The notes under the pieces are model-generated. The model was not told where the DNA came from and searched no databases. It saw only the letters and a list, made by a program, of their open reading frames with translations. Position numbers and translations under genes: made by a program. Positions 44,380 through 51,353 of a DNA stretch of 64,000 bases are shown in pieces. Source of the stretch: Pseudomonas putida (lineage in GTDB: Bacteria > Pseudomonadota > Gammaproteobacteria > Pseudomonadales > Pseudomonadaceae); contig NZ_JANHLC010000009.1 in NCBI RefSeq assembly GCF_028682395.1, positions 181,193 to 245,192 on the forward strand, given 5' to 3'. Every line of letters begins with the position of its first letter. Within the stretch, counting starts at the first letter, position 1.

Positions 44380-45003
44380 TCAGGCCAGCTTGAGCAGACA
44401 GGTTCCGCAGGCCCTCGCAATGTTCAATTTCCCCACTTCAGCAGGACTGTTTGCAGCATCCACCAACGCTTGGACATCAGGGCTTGCACCGTAGCGGCGG
44501 ACGACACCGACGAACTCTTCTACGTCGTGTGAGCGCATCTCAAGCTTGGGAGCGCCGTCCTTGGTAAAGGCAGGCTGGCCGTACTTATCCATGGCGTGTG
44601 CGATGTGATAGAGCTCATGCTCTACCAGGGCGCAGAAGTCGGTGTCGCTGCAGTGCGCGCAGTAGTCAGCTGCCAAGGTGATGATGAAGGCCGGCACGTC
44701 GCCGAACCAATCACGCATCTGCTGTTCCATACGGGCTTTCTGCCAACCGCCGGCGCGGAATGCCACCTGCTCGGCCTGGCCCAGGACTGTCCTACCCTGC
44801 TTGGTGAAGCTCGACGACGCCCACATGATCCGGATGTCTGCATCCAACAGGTGAGCATGGTCTTCGTTGTGAATGCTGCCCGTGTTGGCGAGGATCTCGG
44901 CTTGGAGCCATTCCCACACTTCGGGCGCAGGCGTGAGGCGGATACCGAAGTCGGAGAGGTCAGACAGCTCAAGTAGTGACGATGAAGGGTATGGCCTATC
45001 CAT
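44380..45003 (-). CDS. Putative phage metallopeptidase
   Basis: 207 residues with a zinc-protease HELYH motif at 129-133 (LVEHELYHIAHAMDK) and a downstream HDVEEFVGVVRRYG. Similar proteins near terminase genes are annotated putative metallopeptidases; the target is unknown. An AGAGG Shine-Dalgarno precedes the ATG, and a 38-base palindromic element ends 13 bases upstream. Confidence 0.8.
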   Translation of the reverse strand: MDRPYPSSSLLELSDLSDFGIRLTPAPEVWEWLQAEILANTGSIHNEDHAHLLDADIRIMWASSSFTKQGRTVLGQAEQVAFRAGGWQKARMEQQMRDWFGDVPAFIITLAADYCAHCSDTDFCALVEHELYHIAHAMDKYGQPAFTKDGAPKLEMRSHDVEEFVGVVRRYGASPDVQALVDAANSPAEVGKLNIARACGTCLLKLA

Positions 45004-45015
45004 TAACCTCTATCT

Positions 45016-45053
45016 CCGCGCCACGTTTTCGAATGCGCCAAATCGTGGCGCGG
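45016..45053. repeat. Dispersed palindromic element, copy 1
   Basis: Arms CCGCGCCACG (45016-45025) and CGTGGCGCGG (45044-45053) flank 18 bases. In the transcribed (minus) sense the right half reads CGAAAACGTGGCGCGG. It lies between the holin and metallopeptidase genes. The minus-strand frame through it could encode APRFGAFENVAR but has no start codon. No T tract follows, so it is not a standard terminator. Confidence 0.85.
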
Positions 45054-45056
45054 CCG

Positions 45057-45386
45057 TTATGGATTTCGACTTGGAAGCTTGAAGTCGGTCACTCGATCAG
45101 CAATTGCCCGCACCTTCTCGACACCCAGGAGACCGACCCAGCCACCAACGAATGCGGCCATGCTCTGGGGCAGACCGAAGAACTCGAACCCGCTGATGAT
45201 GGTCAGGGTCACCCCGCCGCAGATGGTTCCCTCGACCAGCATCTGCCGCCTCGACCCACCACCATAGGTGATGCGCAGGACCGCCATCGCGCAGGAGAGC
45301 CCGGCCGCATAGAGAATTGGTGCATGCTGGCTCAACCACGCAAGCGCAATCGCCCAGGTGTCTGGTTTGTCTGGCATGTTTGGCAT
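45057..45386 (-). CDS. Holin
   Basis: 109 residues from an ATG at 45386 with AGGGAGGACACCGG upstream; an alternative ATG lies 9 bases later. Three hydrophobic segments are visible: APILYAAGLSCAMAVLRIT, ICGGVTLTIISGFEFF and SMAAFVGGWVGLLGV. This is a lambda-family-like holin. Unusually it lies about 22 kb from the endolysin and spanins. Confidence 0.8.
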   Translation of the reverse strand: MPNMPDKPDTWAIALAWLSQHAPILYAAGLSCAMAVLRITYGGGSRRQMLVEGTICGGVTLTIISGFEFFGLPQSMAAFVGGWVGLLGVEKVRAIADRVTDFKLPSRNP

Positions 45387-45423
45387 CCGGTGTCCTCCCT
45401 TTCGGGGAGCTGGAATAAAAAAA

Positions 45424-45443
45424 GCCCCGCACGATAGCGAGGC
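45424..45443 (-). terminator. Hairpin with T tract upstream of the holin gene
   Basis: GCCCCGC (45424-45430) and GCGAGGC (45437-45443) form an imperfect stem; on the minus strand it is followed by about seven T's interrupted once. It would stop minus-strand transcription entering from the 45.7-46 kb genes before the late operon. Confidence 0.6.
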
Positions 45444-45482
45444 CTTGGGATACATTTCGAAGACAACAGAATGAGGTGACGC

Positions 45483-45707
45483 ATGGGCAAGGTAGTGAAT
45501 GTATCTATTGGAGAAGAGATCCGTTGCTTCGTTATGAGTGGCTCTGTTCCGCACGATCCTGCACAACTGAAAAAACTGGTCGCTGACCAGTTGGGCGCCC
45601 CCGCGCTTGATGCGAATAGCCTACCGGCCGGCGCTACTTTCGAAGACATCATGGATGCACGATTGAAAGCCTTTGGTGCCACTAACGTCGAAATATTCAA
45701 TCGCTAG
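45483..45707 (+). CDS. Small plus-strand protein within the late/early-right boundary
   Basis: 74 residues: MGKVVNVSIGEEIRCFVMSG then DPAQLKKLVADQLGAPALDA, ending in NVEIFNR. The Shine-Dalgarno GAGGTG is well placed. It is the only plus-strand gene between 22.4 and 51.3 kb and is convergent (11-base overlap) with the Cys-rich small gene. No family recognised. Confidence 0.55.
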   Translation: MGKVVNVSIGEEIRCFVMSGSVPHDPAQLKKLVADQLGAPALDANSLPAGATFEDIMDARLKAFGATNVEIFNR

Positions 45708-45957
45708 GATGTAAAAGCTCGAAGCAGCAGCCTGGGGCTTTTTCATCTTCAATGTGGCGCTTTTTTGCTCGCTTCTCTTGCACAGTGAGTTCTCCCTGTC
45801 TGCGCGGATTTCCACACATCCAGCAAGAGCAAACTTTGCCATGATTGGCAAAAACGCCCGCGTCACGAGTTGTAGCGTCCCAATCCTTGGTTTTTTGGTT
45901 TCTTTCGAATCGAGCCTTGATGCGGCGCGTATCGTGTCGTCGTTGAGCTCTCGACAT
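45697..45957 (-). CDS. Small Cys-rich basic protein
   Basis: 86 residues: MSRAQRRHDTRRIKARFERN, then VCSCWMCGNPRRQGE, a probable zinc-binding motif, and a Lys/Arg-rich C-terminal half. Such CSCWMCGNPR proteins occur in many bacteria and phages without known function. AGGAGAACGAC precedes the start. The nucleic-acid-binding idea is inference. Confidence 0.7.
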   Translation of the reverse strand: MSRAQRRHDTRRIKARFERNQKTKDWDATTRDAGVFANHGKVCSCWMCGNPRRQGELTVQEKRAKKRHIEDEKAPGCCFELLHPSD

Positions 45958-46105
45958 GTCGTTCTCCTAAGCCGAAGACGACAAAGCCCCGGCAGATTTC
46001 TCTGGCGAGGCTTTTCGATTCACTCCTAAACGCGCAGGAATGACAGGATGGGGGAATAATGCGACATGGCGACATAAAACTGCAAGCCCTTTTGAGGGGC
46101 TATTT

Positions 46106-46786
46106 TCACGCGGCCTCCCCTGCCAAAACCCCTACGGCCTCAAGCATGTGCTGTGCATCGACCAAAGCTTCGTCAACCATCGACTCCAGAGCCCCCCTGA
46201 TGCTCTTGTTCCAGCGCTGATAGGTGCGCTCCGTCAGGCCCTGGGAATCCCAGTTCGTCATGTCGTAGTTCGACTCGGCGAGGACGATCATCTCGCCCGG
46301 CTTCGACTCGGCGATCGCCCTGGCATGCTTGTTGGCACGCGCCACGTCTGCATCAGCCGCCTTGTTGCGCCAATCCCACTGGCCATCCTCCTTGTTTTCC
46401 CGATGCTTTGGCGCCTTCACCTCGACAACGGCGCGCTGAATGCCCTTCGACTGCTGCGGAACCGCCCAGACCAGAACCGCCTGCTGAGTGAAGCGCTTGG
46501 GCGCCGGCGAAGGCACAACAGCTACAAGGCGCCCAATGGAATCGATCTTGCGCCCGCGGTGGGTGCTGTACTTGGCTACCAGCGCATTCCAGTGGCGAGG
46601 GCTGAGCTGGGCATGCAGCAGCTTATGTACGATGCAGTCGACGAGCAGTGCCGCATCCTTACCGGTGATCTCCCCCTTCAACTTGCTGGTCTGCACTCGC
46701 GGCTCGACGTTGCACCCACCGGCGCTGTTGATCGTTTCCGCTGCCAGAGCGCGGACCACTGCCGAAACCACGTTGTGATAGTTCAT
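46106..46786 (-). CDS. Hypothetical protein at the end of the early-right operon (possible late regulator)
   Basis: 226 residues, mixed helix and strand: MNYHNVVSAVVRALAAETIN, then YSTHRGRKIDSIGRLVAVVP and QGLTERTYQRWNKSIRGALE. The C-terminal LTERTYQRWNKSIRG could be a helix-turn-helix. It overlaps ninG by 4 bases and is the last early-right gene, where lambda has its Q antiterminator; similarity to any Q family is not evident. A stem AGCCC/GGGCT near 46085-46101 lies just after it. Confidence 0.6.
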   Translation of the reverse strand: MNYHNVVSAVVRALAAETINSAGGCNVEPRVQTSKLKGEITGKDAALLVDCIVHKLLHAQLSPRHWNALVAKYSTHRGRKIDSIGRLVAVVPSPAPKRFTQQAVLVWAVPQQSKGIQRAVVEVKAPKHRENKEDGQWDWRNKAADADVARANKHARAIAESKPGEMIVLAESNYDMTNWDSQGLTERTYQRWNKSIRGALESMVDEALVDAQHMLEAVGVLAGEAA

Positions 46787-47364
46787 GCTGCAGCCCTCTT
46801 CAGTTCTCTGGTCTTTACCCGGTAGTCGGCGGTCATCGCCTTCAGCTCATCCACGGTGTACTTCTTGGCCTCATGAGGGCCTTCCAGCCACTCAACCGCC
46901 TCGATACCGATCCGCCTCACCAGCTCAATGCGGTAGTTCACGATGTTCCCGGAAAGCCGGGTATTGCACGGCGAGCACTGGCGGTGGCAGTTCATCGGCT
47001 CGAAGCGCAACGCCGGATTGCTCCCCACGGTCCGGTAATGGCCGGCGTCATACTTACCCTGGTGGTGGCGGCCGCAGCTGATGCACGGCAGCTCAGCGTC
47101 ACGGGCGCGCACCCAGGCGTTAAAGGCCTGTTGCGTGTCCTTGAGGTGATCCGCCCTGCTCTTCAGCTTCTCCTTGCGGACCCGGATCTCGGATCGCTCG
47201 ACCTGGCCAAGCGACTTGCGCGCCTTTTCCTGGTGGCGTGGCGCATCGATCATTGCGCAGGCCGGACTGCACACCGCCTGCCCGATCCGCGAAGGGACGA
47301 AAGAGGCCCTACATGTCTCGACGCGGCATTTCTTCGGCTTGGCTGGCTTCCGTTTGATGGTCAT
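46783..47364 (-). CDS. ninG: Recombination protein NinG
   Basis: 193 residues from the ATG at 47364. The NinG zinc and nuclease-like features are visible: CRVETCRASFVPSRIGQAVC, then CISCGRHHQGKYDAGHYRTV and NCHRQCSPCNTRLSGN. NinG (Rap) is a phage Holliday-junction endonuclease. It overlaps its neighbours by 4 bases. Confidence 0.9.
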   Translation of the reverse strand: MTIKRKPAKPKKCRVETCRASFVPSRIGQAVCSPACAMIDAPRHQEKARKSLGQVERSEIRVRKEKLKSRADHLKDTQQAFNAWVRARDAELPCISCGRHHQGKYDAGHYRTVGSNPALRFEPMNCHRQCSPCNTRLSGNIVNYRIELVRRIGIEAVEWLEGPHEAKKYTVDELKAMTADYRVKTRELKRAAA

Positions 47365-47639
47365 TCGGCCTCCTCCAAGCGCTGGCAATGAGCTTTCACG
47401 ATCTTGTCGAAGCGCGCCTTTCTGCGCTTCTGGTTGATCGGCCCAATAATTCGCAGGAATCCCCACAGGAACGGGACCGATATCGGAAAAGTGACAAGCA
47501 TCAGCAGTCGAATCACGAACGCGGTTATTGCGAATCCGAGACGGTAGAGGCCTTTCCAGGCCTCCCGGTACATATCGGGGTCAAAAATGCCTGTGGCAGC
47601 CTGCCAGGCGATATGACGCATAGTGAATTTCTGGCTCAT
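47361..47639 (-). CDS. Small membrane protein between ninB and ninG
   Basis: 92 residues from the ATG at 47639, overlapping the ninB stop (TGATG). Two adjacent hydrophobic segments, GFAITAFVIRLLMLVTFPIS and VPFLWGFLRIIG, are followed by a basic tail. The function is unknown. Confidence 0.7.
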   Translation of the reverse strand: MSQKFTMRHIAWQAATGIFDPDMYREAWKGLYRLGFAITAFVIRLLMLVTFPISVPFLWGFLRIIGPINQKRRKARFDKIVKAHCQRLEEAE

Positions 47640-48055
47640 CAGTAGCGCCCTCCCCAATTGTCCTTTTGTGTCCAACGCACTTGGTGCTCGGCGCCGAAGG
47701 CGTGCACCCACTCGATCAACTCGCCGCACTGCTTCACGGTGAGCTTGCTTGTGCGCTCGTAGATGACATCGAAGCCGTTGCCATCTACCGCTGGGATCAT
47801 CTGCGGCTGGTCGCCAGACTCACGCAGCCAGGCGGCCGTCAGCAGGCGCTTCCAGATCAGGACATCCCACTTCTTCCCGGCGTGCTCGACCTGGCCGGCG
47901 ATATCTGCCAGCGCCGCGTGCAGGGCCTTGTTCTGCTCCCCGCTGCGGTCGACTTCGGTGATGGCAAGCTTCTTGGGCTTGGTCAGGTCCAGGGCGGCAA
48001 GGTGGCCCATGGCCCTGTTGCGGTCCGATTCGTTGCGGATCTGCAGGTTGGTCAT
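47639..48055 (-). CDS. ninB: Recombination protein NinB
   Basis: 138 residues from the ATG at 48055 (MTNLQIRNESDRNRAMGHLA). EQNKALHAALADIAGQVEHA, KWDVLIWKRLLTAAWLRESG and the C-terminal FGAEHQVRWTQ are the NinB (Orf) pattern: a phage recombination mediator that loads annealing protein on SSB-coated DNA. Confidence 0.9.
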   Translation of the reverse strand: MTNLQIRNESDRNRAMGHLAALDLTKPKKLAITEVDRSGEQNKALHAALADIAGQVEHAGKKWDVLIWKRLLTAAWLRESGDQPQMIPAVDGNGFDVIYERTSKLTVKQCGELIEWVHAFGAEHQVRWTQKDNWGGRY

Positions 48056-48228
48056 GGCTTCACCTTCTTGAAGTACCGGTGATAAGCCCAAACTGCGAGA
48101 TAGATCGGCCAAATCATCGAAGCGACCCAAAGAACGGCAACCGTGAAGGGCTTCAGATCCTCACGCCGCGTCAATCCAATGTTCAGCCCGCATATTCCGC
48201 AGGCCAGCATGAAATAGAGCTCGGTCAT
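48052..48228 (-). CDS. Small membrane protein (58 residues)
   Basis: MTELYFMLACGICGLNIGLT, a charged turn (RREDLKP), then FTVAVLWVASMIWPIYLAVW and a basic end YHRYFKKVKP: two membrane helices with a hairpin. It overlaps the ninB start and the upstream stop by 4 bases each, so it is almost surely translated in the operon. Confidence 0.7.
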   Translation of the reverse strand: MTELYFMLACGICGLNIGLTRREDLKPFTVAVLWVASMIWPIYLAVWAYHRYFKKVKP

Positions 48229-48785
48229 GACTGCTCTTCCTTACCCATGGCGGCGCGAGCCACGATCACAGAAGCCATGTCACGCTCGTACAGGCGGCGA
48301 GTCACCGGGTGCATGTCTTCGAGCTTTTGGCCGCCATGCTTGCAAATGACCTCAGCAGACAACTCATCGGCACAGTCACCGAGCGCCTTGCGCAGCGACT
48401 CGTTCTCTGCCTTAAGCTGGTCGCGCTCGCTGGAAACGTCAATCAACTTGGCTGCGTTGCAGTCACATTGGCCGCGCCATTCGCCGAGGATGTCATGCAC
48501 GTCACCAGTGTCTCCGCAGCTCCAGCAGGAAGGGCCGTTCCGCCAAACCTCAAGTTCTTGCTCAAGCTCTCGCTCGGTTTTGCTGCGCAACGTATTCAGC
48601 CGATTGTTCTCGGCGATCAGGGCTAGGACTGCGGCGGGTGTAGCAGCGCCCATGAACGCCGTCACTGCATCAATTTCTGCTTGGTTTGGCCCGGGCTCGC
48701 TGGAAATTGTCATTTCGACACGTGTATCGCTGGTCACTGCGTTTGCAGTCTCGGCCAGCCGCTTCAGTTCGGTGTAGTCAGCCAT
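48225..48785 (-). CDS. Hypothetical early protein with coiled coil and Cys cluster
   Basis: 186 residues from the ATG at 48785 (MADYTELKRLAETANAVTSD), the N-terminus of many Ea22-like phage proteins. The middle has AENNRLNTLRSKTERELEQE and a cysteine group CWSCGDTG plus CDC (about 117-140), then a coiled-coil and DMHPVTRRLYERDMASVIVA. The function is unknown; it is coupled to dnaC-like and membrane genes. Confidence 0.75.
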   Translation of the reverse strand: MADYTELKRLAETANAVTSDTRVEMTISSEPGPNQAEIDAVTAFMGAATPAAVLALIAENNRLNTLRSKTERELEQELEVWRNGPSCWSCGDTGDVHDILGEWRGQCDCNAAKLIDVSSERDQLKAENESLRKALGDCADELSAEVICKHGGQKLEDMHPVTRRLYERDMASVIVARAAMGKEEQS

Positions 48786-49600
48786 CAGAAACCCTCCTTG
48801 CCGCGCTGCGATTCCCACTCAAACGGAACAACGATCAAACCGCCCTCCCGCAAACGATCGACACAACGGTCACCCATCGCACGCCCAAGTTCGCCGGCGC
48901 CCAAGTTCGAAATGATCACCGTCGGCGCTTCACGCTCGTACCGGCCGTTGATGATTGCGAACAGGGTGGTCAGTTCGAAGTCGCTGGGCTGCTCCTTGCT
49001 CACGCCGATCTCATCCAGCACCAACAGGTCGGGATTGATCAGGCTGGCTAGGATGTCGGATTCGGATCGTTCGCTTTTCCGGTCGAAGGTTGCCTTGATG
49101 GCCTGCAGGACCGCCCCAACAGTGCGATACACGGCCGTGCGAGACGTCTTGTGAAGCAACTCGTTGGCCATCGCCACACCGAGATGCGTTTTCCCGGTAC
49201 CGGGCTTGCCGATCAGCACCATGCAGCGACCGACTTCGCGGATTTGGTCAAAGGTCGCGACGTAGTGGCGGCAGAACTTCAATGCCCGGCGCTGCTCGTC
49301 ATGCTCGACCTGGTAGTTGTCCAGCGTGCGGTTCAGGAAGCGTTTCGGGATGAGAGCGTCTCCAAGCTTGCGGGCCAGCGAGAGACGTAGTTCGTAAGCC
49401 TTCTCGGCCCTGGCACTTTCCTCGCGCTCGATGGCAATGGCACGCAGACACTCGGGGCAGCCGCCCTTCAGCTCACGCCCCAGGATCACGGTGACCTTCT
49501 GGTCGAATTTTCCGTGTTTCTCGCAATCAGCTGGCTGGGTTCGGATCGGGAGAACGCCATCCGATACCGAAACAACTCTCTCAGAGCGCATAGGTGCCAT
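48785..49600 (-). CDS. DnaC-like helicase loader ATPase
   Basis: 271 residues. Cys26 and Cys48/Cys51 suggest a zinc-binding N-terminus; the AAA+ core has Walker A GKPGTGKTH (131-139), Walker B LLVLDEIG and a sensor region TVIISNLGAGELG. It should load the host replicative helicase at the phage origin together with the replication protein encoded upstream. Confidence 0.9.
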   Translation of the reverse strand: MAPMRSERVVSVSDGVLPIRTQPADCEKHGKFDQKVTVILGRELKGGCPECLRAIAIEREESARAEKAYELRLSLARKLGDALIPKRFLNRTLDNYQVEHDEQRRALKFCRHYVATFDQIREVGRCMVLIGKPGTGKTHLGVAMANELLHKTSRTAVYRTVGAVLQAIKATFDRKSERSESDILASLINPDLLVLDEIGVSKEQPSDFELTTLFAIINGRYEREAPTVIISNLGAGELGRAMGDRCVDRLREGGLIVVPFEWESQRGKEGF

Positions 49601-50387
49601 CCTCCCGCTGGGTCAGTCCAGCGGTGTAGTCGCGATCAGCAAACCCGTTGTGACGGGATGGCGGGAACTGGTGGACATTGCTTGCAGATTTGACCTCGTC
49701 TTCCCACCGCTTGCCGTTCAGCCAGGTCGCTGGGTGCGGGATGAACTGACCGCCGTCTTTGGTCCACTCGGCGCACACCACCTGCTTGGCAAGACCGCTG
49801 GCGATCAGGGTGAACAGCTCGTCAGTGACCTTGAGTTTCTTCCATGCCTTCTCGGCGTTCGCTTTGCCCTTCTTGTTCGGGTACAGCTTCCAGAACTTCG
49901 GGAACAGGTCATCGCTCGCCGAAGTCGGCAATGCCGGAGGCGTTGACGGGTTGAGGGAATCAGCAGTCAGGAATCCGGAATCAGGAATCAGAGAATCAGC
50001 CGGAGCGCTTCCGGTAATGGCAGAAGTGGTTCCGCCAAAATCGGTAGTGATACAACCCTCTGATACAGAAGGGATAACTGACTCCGGCTCATTACGATGC
50101 GGGTTCTGATGTTTGTCGAAGTTCTCTACCTGGATGAAGCGTTTACCGCTTACGGTGTAGCGCGTGATGAAGCCTTCTGACGCGAGCCACGCCAGCATGC
50201 CTTCAGTATCGATGCAGTCGCGATAGGGAAACAGCTCGCCCTTGATGCGCAGCGGGCGATCTTCAAGGCGCCCCGCTTTGTCAGCGAGCAACCACAGACC
50301 TTCGAACAACAGGGTAAGCATTGGGTCAGCCACACCGAGAACTTCGTTCTTGAACAGGGCTGGCTTGATGTTTCTTGCGCGGGCCAT
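49581..50387 (-). CDS. Phage replication initiation protein (O/DnaT-like)
   Basis: 268 residues. The N-terminus MARARNIKPALFKNEVLGVA and MLTLLFEGLWLLADKAGRLE belong to the winged-helix replication proteins of Pseudomonas prophages; then RFIQVENFDKHQNPHRNEPE, a Ser/Thr/Pro linker, and a C-terminal DnaT-like domain (FPKFWKLYPNKKGKANAEKA). An origin may lie within the linker coding region, but I see no clear iterons. GGAGGG lies ahead of the start. Confidence 0.85.
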   Translation of the reverse strand: MARARNIKPALFKNEVLGVADPMLTLLFEGLWLLADKAGRLEDRPLRIKGELFPYRDCIDTEGMLAWLASEGFITRYTVSGKRFIQVENFDKHQNPHRNEPESVIPSVSEGCITTDFGGTTSAITGSAPADSLIPDSGFLTADSLNPSTPPALPTSASDDLFPKFWKLYPNKKGKANAEKAWKKLKVTDELFTLIASGLAKQVVCAEWTKDGGQFIPHPATWLNGKRWEDEVKSASNVHQFPPSRHNGFADRDYTAGLTQREDGTYAL

Positions 50388-50389
50388 GA

Positions 50390-50500
50390 TCAGTGCCCTC
50401 CAGAAATAGGGACTGAATAGGAGCGCGCCACGTTTTCAGGAATAGAAAAACGTGGCGCGTAAATAGCTTTGGTGTTGCCGGTATTAGTTGAGTGGTGCAT
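50390..50500 (-). CDS. 36-residue peptide gene carrying palindromic element copy 2
   Basis: MHHSTNTGNTKAIYAPRFSI continuing PENVARSYSVPISGGH, with GAGGTG five bases before the ATG and a stop two bases before the replication gene start. The codons for APRFSIPENVA are the palindromic element. Placement and ribosome-binding site favour translation; the function is unknown. It may be a leader peptide. Confidence 0.55.
   Translation of the reverse strand: MHHSTNTGNTKAIYAPRFSIPENVARSYSVPISGGH
50424..50459. repeat. Dispersed palindromic element, copy 2
   Basis: Arms CGCGCCACG (50424-50432) and CGTGGCGCG (50451-50459) with an 18-base spacer; four further T:A pairs extend the stem. In the transcribed (minus) sense the right half reads TGAAAACGTGGCGCG, the same as in copies 1 and 3. 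It lies in the leader of the replication gene. Confidence 0.85.
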
Positions 50501-50536
50501 AATCCACCTCACAGATGCTTTTGATGTACGCAGTAG

Positions 50537-50562
50537 AAAAACCACCCGGCCAGGTGGTTTTT
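50537..50562. terminator. Bidirectional terminator in the early-right operon
   Basis: A 10-base perfect stem AAAAACCACC/GGTGGTTTTT with loop CGGCCA; T's follow to 50565 on the plus strand and five T's on the minus strand. It lies between the ribbon-helix-helix genes and the replication genes, the position of lambda tR1, so antitermination is likely needed to express replication functions. Confidence 0.8.
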
Positions 50563-50623
50563 TTTCGCCTGCTGTTTGTGGTGTTCATTTTCATCAGATC
50601 CTCAAGAGTCCCTTAGGGGCTTA

Positions 50624-50812
50624 TTAGTCCTTACGTCCCAGCGATGTAACGTTGCTCCGACTTTTAGGCGGTCTCGTCATTCGCGTGAGAGCTTCTTGGA
50701 TGATTCTTGCTGCCAGCTTTTCGGGTGAAATACCTTCTGCTCTGGCCAGTAGCTCCAGCTCTCGGGCACCTCTCCCGTCAAGCTGGACATCCAGCTCTTT
50801 TGTTTCGGGCAC
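50624..50812 (-). CDS. Ribbon-helix-helix-type small protein 2
   Basis: 62 residues: MPETKELDVQLDGRGARELE, then GISPEKLAARIIQEALTR, with the strand-helix-helix pattern of Arc/MetJ-type DNA-binding proteins, and a basic tail. It probably regulates early transcription; in position it could play the part of a cII-like gene. Confidence 0.65.
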   Translation of the reverse strand: MPETKELDVQLDGRGARELELLARAEGISPEKLAARIIQEALTRMTRPPKSRSNVTSLGRKD

Positions 50813-50830
50813 AGGCCCTCCTCGGCCACT

Positions 50831-51022
50831 TCAGGCCACGTCAGTCTTCGCGGTAAGCTCTTCCATCATCTGGTTCAGGCCGCGCTCAAGGATCTCGCGC
50901 GCAAGTACTGCTTTCTGAGTGCGCTGGTACCGCGCCATCGCTGTCAGCAGGTCGTCGGCCACCTCGTCCAAGCGAACCTTGGTGGGCTTGTCGTGAAGGT
51001 GGTCAGGCTCGAAATACGACAT
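50831..51022 (-). CDS. Ribbon-helix-helix-type small protein 1
   Basis: 63 residues from the ATG at 51022 with AAGGAAACACAG upstream. HDKPTKVRLDEVADDLLTAM, then RYQRTQKAVLAREILERGL, is a clear strand-helix-helix pattern of Arc-like proteins. It follows the Cro-like gene. Confidence 0.7.
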   Translation of the reverse strand: MSYFEPDHLHDKPTKVRLDEVADDLLTAMARYQRTQKAVLAREILERGLNQMMEELTAKTDVA

Positions 51023-51050
51023 CTGTGTTTCCTTGTGTGGTTGGAATTTG

Positions 51051-51245
51051 TTAGGCGGCGGTTTTTTGGGATGGAAACGGACGCTGCTCTTGAGCCGACA
51101 AGCTGCCGTCATCTTCAAGGGTCACGAAAACATCGCGACCTACACGGATCGCCTTACTCAAGGCGCCCTGCGTGCAGCCAAGCATTTGGGCGGCCTTGGT
51201 GTGGCCGTGCTCTTTGGCAAATTCGGTGAGTGTGATTCGGCGCAT
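51051..51245 (-). CDS. Cro-like repressor
   Basis: 64 residues from the ATG at 51245 (MRRITLTEFAKEHGHTKAAQ), with GAGGA at the right distance; an upstream ATG at 51305 would sit inside the operators and is less likely. FAKEHGHTKAAQMLGCTQGA then LSKAIRVGR is a Cro-type helix-turn-helix. It is divergent from cI across the operator region. Confidence 0.85.
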   Translation of the reverse strand: MRRITLTEFAKEHGHTKAAQMLGCTQGALSKAIRVGRDVFVTLEDDGSLSAQEQRPFPSQKTAA

Positions 51246-51277
51246 CACGGCGTCCTCTACAAAGTCTTCATTACAAG

Positions 51278-51344
51278 TATGACCGCCGGTATTGTTGGTA
51301 GTCAATACCGGCGATATTGGTTAAGTAAATACCGTGGGTAATAA
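51278..51344. promoter_or_regulatory. Right operator region between cro and cI
   Basis: Three related 17-base sites: TATGACCGCCGGTATTG (51278-51294), CAATACCGGCGATATTG (51303-51319) and the weaker AAATACCGTGGGTAATA (51328-51344). The half-site is CAATACCG. Centres are 25 bases apart. Similar sites recur at 53023-53064, so CI and Cro very probably bind both. Confidence 0.85.
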
Positions 51345-51353
51345 CATCGCTGA

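Noticed and set aside
45057..45566. A 169-residue form of the holin starting at 45566
   Set aside because: The N-terminal 60 residues cross a terminator and have no membrane or family character; AGGGAGGACACCGG marks the ATG at 45386.
51245..51305. Upstream start for the Cro-like gene
   Set aside because: The ATG at 51305 is inside the operator; the ATG at 51245 has a proper Shine-Dalgarno and starts the conserved helix-turn-helix protein.
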